A DNA stretch of 14,513 bases, taken from positions 1 to 14,513 of the forward strand of contig JASUSX010000017.1 of NCBI GenBank assembly GCA_030445875.1. Reading direction: 5' to 3'. This DNA is from Clostridia bacterium. Its GTDB lineage: Bacteria > Bacillota > DSM-521 > Neomoorellales > Neomoorellaceae. The notes beneath the pieces were generated by a model. The model had not been told where the DNA came from. It saw only the letters and a list, made by a program, of their open reading frames with translations, and searched no databases. Shown in pieces: positions 8,020 to 14,513 of the stretch (position 1 is its first letter; each line of letters begins with the position of its first letter). The position numbers and the translations under genes were made by a program.

Positions 8020-8265
8020 ATGATCCGCACCCAGGCCCAACTCACAGAAGAACAATATAATGCCCTAAAAAAAATCAGTGCTGCTAAAAAAATCTCCATG
8101 GCGGAATTAATCCGGCTCGGGGTTGAACAGGTATTATCGAACAGTAATATCGGTAATGAAGAACGGGTTCAGAGGGCCCTAAAGGCAGCGGGGCGTTTTC
8201 GTTCTGGTGTTAAGAACCTGTCCCGCAACCACGACGCCTATCTCACGGAGGCTTTTTCGGAATGA
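8020..8265 (+). CDS. Ribbon-helix-helix antitoxin of a VapBC-type pair
   Basis: This is a small 81-residue protein with a ribbon-helix-helix DNA-binding fold. The N-terminal beta strand IRTQAQLT is followed by a helix (EEQYNALKKISAAKK), a turn (ISM) and a second helix (AELIRLGVEQVLS). Residues 45-81 would be the flexible part that wraps around the toxin. AGGGGTG lies 9 nt before the ATG. Its stop overlaps the toxin start (ATGA at 8262-8265), the usual antitoxin-first, coupled arrangement. By analogy with the family it neutralises the toxin and represses its own promoter together with it. It lies on the strand opposite to all its neighbours and is flanked by gene remnants, which suggests an acquired module. 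Confidence 0.85.
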   Translation: MIRTQAQLTEEQYNALKKISAAKKISMAELIRLGVEQVLSNSNIGNEERVQRALKAAGRFRSGVKNLSRNHDAYLTEAFSE

Positions 8266-8663
8266 ACGTTTATCTTGATACCTCAGCTTTTTTAGCTATC
8301 CTTGATGCTGATGACGAAAATCATACCCTGGCTAAAAAAGTATGGGAAAACCTTTTAACAAGCGGTACTCCAGTGATTAGTAGCAGTTATGTACTGGTAG
8401 AGACCTATGCCCTGGTGCAGCGCCGGCTCGGGATGGAGGCTTTGCGGGTATTCCATGAAGATATCCTGCCTTTAGTGCAGGTAAAATGGATTAACGCAGA
8501 ATTACATCACTACGGGGCCAATGCCGTCCTGACCGCCAACAGGAGGAATTTAAGTCTCGTAGATACCGTTAGCTTTGCGGTGATGCGTGAGCTGGGGATC
8601 AAGAAGGTTTTTGCCTTTGATAGGCATTTTACTGAGCAAGGGTTCGAATGTATAGAGAATTAA
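8262..8663 (+). CDS. vapC: PIN-domain toxin (VapC-like ribonuclease)
   Basis: This 133-residue single-domain PIN protein has a normal length for VapC toxins. The acidic metal-binding residues are in place: D6 (VYLDTSAF), E47 (LVETYAL), D101 (LSLVDTVSFAVM) and D120 (VFAFDRHF). Known VapC proteins are Mg2+-dependent endoribonucleases that cut specific tRNAs or rRNA and stop growth when freed from the antitoxin. The target of this one cannot be told from sequence. The start codon overlaps the antitoxin stop, and GGAGG lies about 10 nt upstream inside the antitoxin gene. All catalytic positions are intact and there is no frameshift, so it is probably functional. Confidence 0.9.
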   Translation: MNVYLDTSAFLAILDADDENHTLAKKVWENLLTSGTPVISSSYVLVETYALVQRRLGMEALRVFHEDILPLVQVKWINAELHHYGANAVLTANRRNLSLVDTVSFAVMRELGIKKVFAFDRHFTEQGFECIEN

Positions 8664-8684
8664 AGATGAACAGCGGTGATCGTC

Positions 8685-8825
8685 ATGCCCGATACGGAAA
8701 AGGATATAGCCACCCGAGCCCGGCAAATGCCCCCCTTTATCGTCATGGACGTCCTGGAAGTAGTCGCCGTACCAATTGTTGCCCCTTCTCATAAGAAAGG
8801 GTCCCTATTCTTTCCTCCCACATAA
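8685..8825 (+). pseudogene. N-terminal stub of a class I aminotransferase
   Basis: An open frame of 46 codons starts at ATG 8685, with GGTGAT 5 nt upstream. The first ~25 residues (MPDTEKDIATRARQMPPFIVMDVLE, shown in full only as MPDTEKDIAT and RQMPPFIVMDVLE elsewhere) resemble the start of aspartate/LL-diaminopimelate-type aminotransferases, where (M/K)PF.VM(D/E)VLE is followed by a helix and the GEPDF motif. Here the similarity stops after about position 8759 and the frame ends at TAA 8823-8825. All catalytic parts are missing. It is read as the remaining 5' end of a deleted gene, lying 21 nt after the toxin gene. The match is from memory of the family, not from a search. Confidence 0.5.
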
Positions 8826-8910
8826 AAGAAATTGCGATTAATATACCACTTGCAATAACAAAGGGAATCATATAAGAAACGCCTGTCATTAAGTGTTTTT
8901 GCAGGTTAAG
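8821..8910 (-). pseudogene. Fragment of a fructose PTS EIIC permease
   Basis: On the minus strand, codons from 8910 to 8821 read LNLQKHLMTGVSYMIPFVIA followed by SGILIAISFM. This closely resembles the first membrane segment of the EIIC domain of fructose-specific phosphotransferase permeases (FruA type), where KHLMTGVS.M(I/L)PFV(V/I)AGGILIA is characteristic. The frame continues with unrelated residues and stops at TGA 8745-8743. No start codon, upstream EIIB domain or further EIIC helices are present. It is a decayed internal fragment, AT-rich compared with its neighbours, lying between the pdxT terminator and the aminotransferase stub. Confidence 0.65.
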
Positions 8911-8923
8911 TGAGCTGGGGTTT

Positions 8924-8953
8924 AAAAAAGCAGGGCTGTTCTTAACCCTGCTT
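8924..8953 (-). terminator. Intrinsic terminator overlapping the end of pdxT
   Basis: On the minus strand AAGCAGGG (8953-8946) pairs with CCCTGCTT (8935-8928) around a 10-nt loop and runs into TTTTTTAAA. The first arm is made of the last pdxT codons and the loop holds the stop codon, so the pdxST unit ends here. Confidence 0.85.
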
Positions 8954-9514
8954 AATCATCTCCAAAAAGTAGCGGTGCACCCGTAAATCATTTGTCAACT
9001 CCGGGTGGAAGGCTGTGGCCAGGAGGTTGCCCTGGCGGGCCATGACGATTTTACCGTCAAAGGTGGCCAGGACTTCGGCCGGTGGCTCCACTGCCTCTAA
9101 AAAAGGCGCCCGGATAAAGACGGCATGGAAGGGTTCCGGCCCCAGGACGGGGATCTCCAGGTCAACCTCAAAGCTATCCACCTGGCGGCCAAAGGCATTA
9201 CGCTGCACCCTGGCGTTCATTAGCCCCAGGCGGGGCTGATCGCTGCCGATGATATCCCGGGCCAGCAGGACCATGCCGGCGCAGGTGCCGAAGACCGGCA
9301 TCCCTGCTGCCGCCAGTTCCCGTACCGGTTCTAGAAGATTGAACTCTACCATGAGTTTACCGATGGTGGTACTCTCGCCGCCGGGGATGATCAGACCGCT
9401 AATACCTTCTAATTGATTTTTGTGCCGGATCTCCTCACCCTGGATACCCAGGGCCGCCAGGGATTTGATATGCTCACGAAAGGCGCCCTGCATGGCCAGT
9501 ACGCCTATTTTCAT
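8942..9514 (-). CDS. pdxT: Pyridoxal 5'-phosphate synthase glutaminase subunit
   Basis: PdxT is the class I glutamine amidotransferase half of PLP synthase. It releases ammonia from glutamine and passes it to PdxS. The 190 residues match the usual family size. The catalytic triad is visible: C78 in GTCAGM, then H170 and E172 in ATAFHPEL; the oxyanion-loop motif PGGEST is at 44-49. The start is ATG 9512-9514 (MKIGVLAMQGAFREH, the conserved N-terminus). The frame is open for 32 more codons upstream, but those codons match nothing in the family and their ATG has no ribosome binding site. It lies 144 nt after pdxS rather than the few bases usual for this pair, and ends in a terminator. Confidence 0.97.
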   Translation of the reverse strand: MKIGVLAMQGAFREHIKSLAALGIQGEEIRHKNQLEGISGLIIPGGESTTIGKLMVEFNLLEPVRELAAAGMPVFGTCAGMVLLARDIIGSDQPRLGLMNARVQRNAFGRQVDSFEVDLEIPVLGPEPFHAVFIRAPFLEAVEPPAEVLATFDGKIVMARQGNLLATAFHPELTNDLRVHRYFLEMIKQG

Positions 9515-9556
9515 CCTTGACTCGCCTCTTTGTTTTACCTTACTGATATTCTTATT

Positions 9557-9655
9557 ACCGCGGGGCGGGACCGTTGAAGTGTCACCGGTTCCACCGGCCG
9601 GCCGCACCATAATTGCCGTGCCGTAATCGTAGAGGTATCTTTTATACCCCGCGGT
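9557..9655 (-). repeat. Structured pdxS-pdxT spacer with a 9-bp inverted repeat
   Basis: The perfect inverted repeat ACCGCGGGG (9557-9565) / CCCCGCGGT (9647-9655) flanks an 81-nt core. Inside are two smaller hairpins: CCGGT-TCC-ACCGG (9585-9597) and GGTAT-CTTTT-ATACC (9634-9648). The second competes with the outer stem for two bases. There is no T-tract, so it is not a terminator. It could shape the pdxS:pdxT expression ratio or protect the mRNA; nothing known is recognised. Confidence 0.4.
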
Positions 9656-9658
9656 CTG

Positions 9659-10549
9659 CTACCAGCCGCGTTCCTGCATACGTTCTTCCTGCCTGATGTT
9701 AGCGATCTCCAATCCCGGCATAGCCTCGCCCAGGTCGCGGGATACCTCGGCCAGGACTTCCGGTTCCCGGAAGTGGGTGGTGGCGGCCACGATGGCCCGC
9801 GCCCGCCGGGCCGGATCGCTGGACTTAAAGATACCGGAGCCCACAAAGATGCCGTCGGATCCCAGCTGCATCATCAGGGCAGCGTCGGCCGGGGTGGCAA
9901 TGCCGCCGGCGGCGAAGTTGACCACCGGCAGGCGGCCCAGCTCCTTGACCTGTTTGACCAGTTCGTAGGGTGCCTGGATGTCTTTGGCAAAGGTCATCAG
10001 TTCCTCATCCGGCAGGTTCTGCAGGCGCCGGATCTCACTCATGACCCGGCGCATATGGCGGACGGCCTCCACCACATTGCCGGTGCCGGGCTCGCCCTTG
10101 GTGCGGATCATGGCCGCCCCCTCACCAATGCGCCTTAAAGCCTCGCCGAGATTGCGGGCGCCGCAGACAAAGGGCACTTTGAATTCGTGTTTATTGATAT
10201 GGAACTCCTCGTCGGCCGGGGTGAGGACTTCGCTCTCATCAATGTAGTCCACCCCCAGGGCCTCCAGGATCTGCGCCTCTACAAAATGGCCGATGCGGGC
10301 TTTGGCCATTACCGGGATGGAGACGGCATCCATAATCCTTAAGATCACCGTCGGGTCGGCCATCCGGGCTACCCCGCCGGCAGCCCGGATGTCGGCCGGC
10401 ACTCGCTCCAGGGCCATCACGGCGCAGGCCCCGGCTTCCTCGGCAATTTTAGCCTGCTCCGGGGTGGTGACATCCATGATGACGCCGCCCTTGAGCATTT
10501 CGGCCAGGCCTTTCTTTACCGTCCAGGTTCCCTTTTCCGCTGCTGCCAT
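9659..10549 (-). CDS. pdxS: Pyridoxal 5'-phosphate synthase lyase subunit
   Basis: PdxS is the (beta/alpha)8-barrel synthase of the DXP-independent PLP pathway. It condenses ribose 5-phosphate, glyceraldehyde 3-phosphate and ammonia from PdxT; the active complex is 12 PdxS plus 12 PdxT. With the start at 10549 the protein has 296 residues, the usual length. Key lysines are K83 ([10 protein letters not shown]), which forms the sugar Schiff base, and K151 ([12 protein letters not shown]). D26 ([11 protein letters not shown]) and the phosphate loop [13 protein letters not shown] are also present. The second ATG is preferred to the one at 10564 because GGGGGGA lies 7 nt before it. PLP made here is the cofactor of the aminotransferase further down the window. 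Confidence 0.98.
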   Translation of the reverse strand: MAAAEKGTWTVKKGLAEMLKGGVIMDVTTPEQAKIAEEAGACAVMALERVPADIRAAGGVARMADPTVILRIMDAVSIPVMAKARIGHFVEAQILEALGVDYIDESEVLTPADEEFHINKHEFKVPFVCGARNLGEALRRIGEGAAMIRTKGEPGTGNVVEAVRHMRRVMSEIRRLQNLPDEELMTFAKDIQAPYELVKQVKELGRLPVVNFAAGGIATPADAALMMQLGSDGIFVGSGIFKSSDPARRARAIVAATTHFREPEVLAEVSRDLGEAMPGLEIANIRQEERMQERGW

Positions 10550-10610
10550 CTTTATTCCCCCCATTGCTTTTAATCCTCACTCAAATATACCAACAGCCCT
10601 TCAAAAGGCA

Positions 10611-10622
10611 TTGTCAGGACAA
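10611..10622. repeat. Short palindrome in the pdxS leader
   Basis: TTGTC-AG-GACAA is a 5-bp inverted repeat with a 2-nt centre, about 20 nt downstream of the predicted pdxS transcription start. It could be an operator. No PLP-sensing regulator gene is in the window, so this is only a candidate. Confidence 0.25.
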
Positions 10623-10648
10623 CTCTGGCGTCCTCTTTTACAGGTTTC

Positions 10649-10677
10649 ATTCTACTACAGGGTATCCACCAAAGCAA
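10649..10677 (-). promoter_or_regulatory. Candidate promoter of pdxST
   Basis: The minus strand has TTGCTT (10677-10672), a 17-nt spacer and TAGAAT (10654-10649), located just past the gyrA stop. A second possibility is an extended -10, TGGTATATT (10592-10584), without a good -35. No clear terminator separates gyrA from pdxS, so read-through from gyrA is also possible. Confidence 0.5.
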
Positions 10678-10693
10678 TAACCATCAAACACGC

Positions 10694-13114
10694 TCACTGC
10701 ACCATGGCCATAGCTACTACCCGGTCACTTTCCTCCAGGCGCATCAGGGTAACCCCCTGGGTATTGCGGCCCTGGCGGGATATATCTTCAACCCCGAGGC
10801 GGATGAGAATCCCCTCGGCCGAGATGAGCATCAATTCATCATCAGGGGTAACGACGGCCACTGCCGCTACCGGGCCGGTCCTGGCCGTAACGTTCATGGT
10901 GATAATACCCTTGCCCCCCCGGCTCTGGGGCCGGTATTCGTCCAGGGGTGTCCTCTTGCCAAAGCCCTTTGCCGATACGACCACCAGCTCGGCATCCCTT
11001 TTTATCCGGCCCAGGCCGATAACCTGGTCGCCCTCTTCCAGGGCTATACCCTTGACGCCGTGGGCGGACCGGCCCATAGGCCGGACCTCATCCTCAGGGA
11101 AACGGATGGCCTTGCCCTGGCGCGTTGCCAGGATTACCTCGTCAGCGCCCTTCGTATGCAGGACACCGATTAGTTCATCCCCTTCCTCCAGGCTCAGGGC
11201 AATAAGGCCGTCCCGCCGGGAGGTGTGAAATTCAGCCAGGGAGGTCTTTTTAACCGTACCCCTCCGGGTAGCCATGAAGAGGTAAGAATCTTCATCTAGC
11301 TCGCGGATGGGTATAACGGCGGTTATGGTTTCCCCCTTGTTAAGGTAGATTAAATTCACCAGGGGGGTGCCGCGGGCCTGGCGGCCGGCTTCCGGCACTT
11401 CATGGCCCCGCAGGCGAAAAACGCGGCCCTGGTTGGTAAAGAACAGGAGGTAGTGATGGGTGGTAGTGACAAATATATCCTGGACAAAGTCTTCTTCCCG
11501 GGTACCCATGGCCTGGATGCCGCGGCCACCCCTTTTCTGGCTGCGGTAGGTATCAACCGGCTGGCGTTTGATATAACCGCGGCGGGTAAGGGTGACGACG
11601 ATGTCTTCCCTGGCAATCAGGTCTTCTACCTCCAGGTTTTCTTCTTCCAGGACAATCTGGGTGCGGCGCGGGTCAGCAAACTTGTTTTTATACTCGAGCA
11701 GTTCATCCTTTATAATGCCGTAGAGCATAGCCTCGTCGCCCAGGACTTCCTTCAGGTAAGCAATGCGCTTCTGCAGTTCTTCCCATTCTTCCTCTAATTT
11801 CTCTCGCTCCAGGGCTGTCAGCCGGCCCAGGCGCATGTCGACGATGGCTCTGGCCTGTTTATCGCTCAAATTGAAGCGCTCCATCAGGCCCTGGCAGGCT
11901 GCCGGCTCATTGGCCGACTGGCGGATGATCTTGATGACCTCATCAAGGAACTGGATAGCAATGCGCAGGCCGGCCACGATATGGGCCCGGGCTTCGGCCT
12001 GGGCCAGGAGATAGCGGGTACGACGGGTAATGACTTCCTTCTGGTGTTCCAGGTAGAAGACCAACATTTCCCTTAAATTAAGGACCCGCGGCCGCCCCTC
12101 CACCAGGGCCAGCATGATGACCCCGAAATTCTCCTGCATCTGGGTGTGTTTATAGAGCTGGTTTAGAATCACCCTGGGCTGAACGTCCCGGCGCAGCTCG
12201 ATGACGATGCGCATCCCCGTCCGGTCTGATTCGTCCCGTAGTTCAACTATGCCGTCGATCTTTTTCTCCCGGACCAGATCCCCTATGGTCTCCACCAGAC
12301 GCGCCTTGTTGACCTGGTAGGGGATCTCCGTGACGACAATCTGGCTCTTGCCGTTGCTCAAGGTTTCGATCTGGGCTTTGGCCCGGATTTTGATGCTGCC
12401 CCGACCGGTACGATAGGCATTTCTAATCCCTTCCCGGCCAATAATCAGGCCGCCGGAGGGAAAGTCCGGCCCCTTGACAATGCGGGTAAGGTCTTTTAGT
12501 TCTGCCTCCGGGTGCCCGATCAGGTAGACCAGGGCATCTATGACTTCCCCCAGGTTATGGGGCGGGATATTGGTGGCCATGCCCACAGCGATGCCGGACG
12601 ACCCGTTGACCAAAAGCTGGGGTATACGCGCCGGCAGCACCACGGGCTCTTTAAGGCTGCCGTCGTAGTTGTCAATAAAATCGACGGTCTCTTTATCAAT
12701 ATCGGCCAGCATAGCCAGGGCTATTTTGGAGAGCCGGGCCTCGGTATAACGCATGGCCGCCGGGGAATCACCGTCGACAGAGCCGAAGTTGCCGTGGCCG
12801 TCTACCAAGGGGTAACGGCAGGCAAAGTCCTGGGCCAGGCGGACCATGGTCTCATAGACGGCAGCGTCGCCGTGGGGGTGGTAACGGGCCAGAACTGTAC
12901 CGACGACGACAGCCGACTTTTTATGGGGCTTATCCGGCGTTAACCCCTCTTCGTACATGGCGTAAAGGATACGCCGGTGGACTGGCTTCAAGCCATCGCG
13001 GACATCGGGTAAAGCGCGGCCCACAATGACGCTCATGGCGTAATCAATGTAGGAGCGCTTCATTTCTTCTTCCAGATTGACTTCCAGGATCTTGCCGCTG
13101 CCTTCCAGGGCCAA
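10694..13114 (-). CDS. gyrA: DNA gyrase subunit A
   Basis: GyrA is the DNA-cleaving subunit of gyrase (A2B2), which adds negative supercoils using ATP. The 806 residues include the N-terminal breakage-reunion domain with the catalytic tyrosine Y123 ([11 protein letters not shown]). The C-terminal beta-pinwheel DNA-wrapping domain carries the GyrA box QKRGGRG (526-532), which separates gyrase from topoisomerase IV. In the quinolone-determining loop [10 protein letters not shown] the residue matching E. coli S83 is alanine (A84) and the D87 match is glutamate (E88). The start is TTG at 13112-13114, with AAGGTGAT 5 nt upstream and a normal MALEGSGKI... opening. It follows gyrB across a 247-nt spacer with a terminator, so it may be transcribed partly on its own. 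Confidence 0.98.
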   Translation of the reverse strand: MALEGSGKILEVNLEEEMKRSYIDYAMSVIVGRALPDVRDGLKPVHRRILYAMYEEGLTPDKPHKKSAVVVGTVLARYHPHGDAAVYETMVRLAQDFACRYPLVDGHGNFGSVDGDSPAAMRYTEARLSKIALAMLADIDKETVDFIDNYDGSLKEPVVLPARIPQLLVNGSSGIAVGMATNIPPHNLGEVIDALVYLIGHPEAELKDLTRIVKGPDFPSGGLIIGREGIRNAYRTGRGSIKIRAKAQIETLSNGKSQIVVTEIPYQVNKARLVETIGDLVREKKIDGIVELRDESDRTGMRIVIELRRDVQPRVILNQLYKHTQMQENFGVIMLALVEGRPRVLNLREMLVFYLEHQKEVITRRTRYLLAQAEARAHIVAGLRIAIQFLDEVIKIIRQSANEPAACQGLMERFNLSDKQARAIVDMRLGRLTALEREKLEEEWEELQKRIAYLKEVLGDEAMLYGIIKDELLEYKNKFADPRRTQIVLEEENLEVEDLIAREDIVVTLTRRGYIKRQPVDTYRSQKRGGRGIQAMGTREEDFVQDIFVTTTHHYLLFFTNQGRVFRLRGHEVPEAGRQARGTPLVNLIYLNKGETITAVIPIRELDEDSYLFMATRRGTVKKTSLAEFHTSRRDGLIALSLEEGDELIGVLHTKGADEVILATRQGKAIRFPEDEVRPMGRSAHGVKGIALEEGDQVIGLGRIKRDAELVVVSAKGFGKRTPLDEYRPQSRGGKGIITMNVTARTGPVAAVAVVTPDDELMLISAEGILIRLGVEDISRQGRNTQGVTLMRLEESDRVVAMAMVQ

Positions 13115-13150
13115 ACAATATCACCTTCTCTTTCCGCAAACCCTTACATT

Positions 13151-13179
13151 GTAATATCCACTGACAACACCGGCTCCAA
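13151..13179 (-). promoter_or_regulatory. Weak candidate promoter of gyrA
   Basis: The minus strand has TTGGAG (13179-13174), a 17-nt spacer and TATTAC (13156-13151). Both boxes are poor matches. It is listed because it lies directly after the spacer terminator, where a promoter for gyrA would be needed. Confidence 0.25.
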
Positions 13180-13180
13180 G

Positions 13181-13209
13181 AAAAAACGGGGGCCTTCCTC
13201 TCACCCCCC
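13181..13209 (-). terminator. Intrinsic terminator or attenuator between gyrB and gyrA
   Basis: On the minus strand GGGGGG (13209-13204), an ~11-nt loop and CCCCC (13192-13188) are followed by G and TTTTTT (13186-13181). The stem is short but all G-C and the T-tract is good. It would end or attenuate gyrB transcripts before gyrA. Confidence 0.6.
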
Positions 13210-13264
13210 TTGGCAACCTGACCTGCCTGCCTTACGCATGTTCCAGGAGAGGACGAAAAATGGG

Positions 13265-13306
13265 AGTAAGCTGGCTTACAAATCAGGAACTGGCGTAGAC
13301 AGTTCC
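13265..13306 (-). repeat. Two hairpins in the gyrB-gyrA spacer
   Basis: Two perfect inverted repeats lie in tandem: GGAACTG (13286-13292) / CAGTTCC (13300-13306) with a 7-nt loop, and GTAAGC-TG-GCTTAC (13265-13278). On the minus strand the second is followed by TCCCATTTTT, a weak terminator-like context, though a 2-nt centre makes it a poor hairpin unless the stem opens. Confidence 0.4.
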
Positions 13307-13326
13307 TCCCGGTTTCCCGTCTCCAA

Positions 13327-13361
13327 CCTCCTGCTTCCTGCCTCTTCCTCCTGCCTCCTGC
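13327..13361 (-). repeat. Polypurine repeat after gyrB
   Basis: Directly after the gyrB stop the minus strand is a 35-nt purine-rich run. It contains three perfect copies of GCAGGAGG (13361-13354, 13354-13347, 13334-13327), the first two sharing a base, plus degenerate copies between. Each copy contains a full Shine-Dalgarno core, yet no start codon follows at a usable distance. Confidence 0.7.

Positions 13362-14513
<1,152 letters not shown>

Noticed and set aside
8550..8792. Minus-strand 80-codon frame opposite the vapC end and the aminotransferase stub
   Set aside because: Overlaps the conserved PIN-domain C-terminus on the other strand and resembles no protein family.
8782..8801. Hairpin CCCCTTCT-CATA-AGAAAGGG as a vapBC terminator
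   Set aside because: One mismatch in the stem and no T-tract after it; it is within the debris region and may be chance.
9515..9610. 32-codon N-terminal extension of pdxT
   Set aside because: The upstream ATG lacks a ribosome binding site and the extra residues fall outside the conserved PdxT N-terminus MKIGVLAMQG.
10293..11228. Long plus-strand open frame (311 codons) opposite pdxS and gyrA
   Set aside because: It is antisense to two certain genes, Ser/Arg/Pro/Thr-rich as expected from reverse reading of GC-biased codons, and shows no domain.

Overview
The window reads as a stretch of chromosome from a thermophilic, moderately GC-rich Firmicute of the Moorella type. This is inferred from the gene order gyrB-gyrA-pdxS-pdxT, the T-box-controlled serine genes, strong purine-rich ribosome binding sites and frequent TTG starts. 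No database search was possible, so the genus is a best guess. Almost all genes lie on the minus strand, so transcription runs from position 14513 towards 1. Only a small vapBC-type toxin-antitoxin pair is on the plus strand.

Layout from right to left (transcription order). (1) 14513-10694: DNA gyrase, with gyrB cut by the window edge and a complete gyrA. A 247-nt spacer between them carries a polypurine repeat, two hairpins and an intrinsic terminator. (2) 10564-8942: pdxS and pdxT, the two subunits of PLP synthase, with a candidate promoter before pdxS, an unusually long 144-nt structured spacer between the genes, and a terminator over the end of pdxT. (3) 8941-7865: an accessory island holding two decayed gene stubs (the N-terminus of a class I aminotransferase on plus, and a fructose-PTS EIIC piece on minus) and an RHH-antitoxin/PIN-toxin pair with its own promoter. 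(4) 7864-3077: the serine block. A T-box leader is followed by a class V aminotransferase, serA (phosphoglycerate dehydrogenase) and serS (seryl-tRNA synthetase). serA is followed by a terminator, and serS has a convincing promoter of its own. (5) 3072-963: a NarL-type sensor kinase and response regulator that overlap each other and sit 4 nt after serS. (6) 756-244: a DoxX-family membrane protein, then a terminator. (7) 62-1: a strong promoter and the first 18 nt of a tRNA that looks like tRNA-Ser and runs off the window.

The genes form a coherent serine unit: 3-phosphoglycerate oxidation (SerA), a PLP transaminase that probably makes phosphoserine or handles serine/glyoxylate, Ser-tRNA charging (SerS), a T-box whose specifier (AGU) and variable T-box base (C, matching a G73 discriminator) both point to tRNA-Ser, and a tRNA-Ser-like gene just beyond. 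PdxST nearby makes the PLP cofactor that the transaminase needs; that link is only suggestive.

I found no clearly new biological system here. The most useful second looks are the two gene stubs beside vapBC, the 170-nt AT-rich leader with a five-codon ORF between the T-box and the aminotransferase, the structured gyrB-gyrA and pdxS-pdxT spacers, and an alanine at the quinolone-determining position of GyrA.
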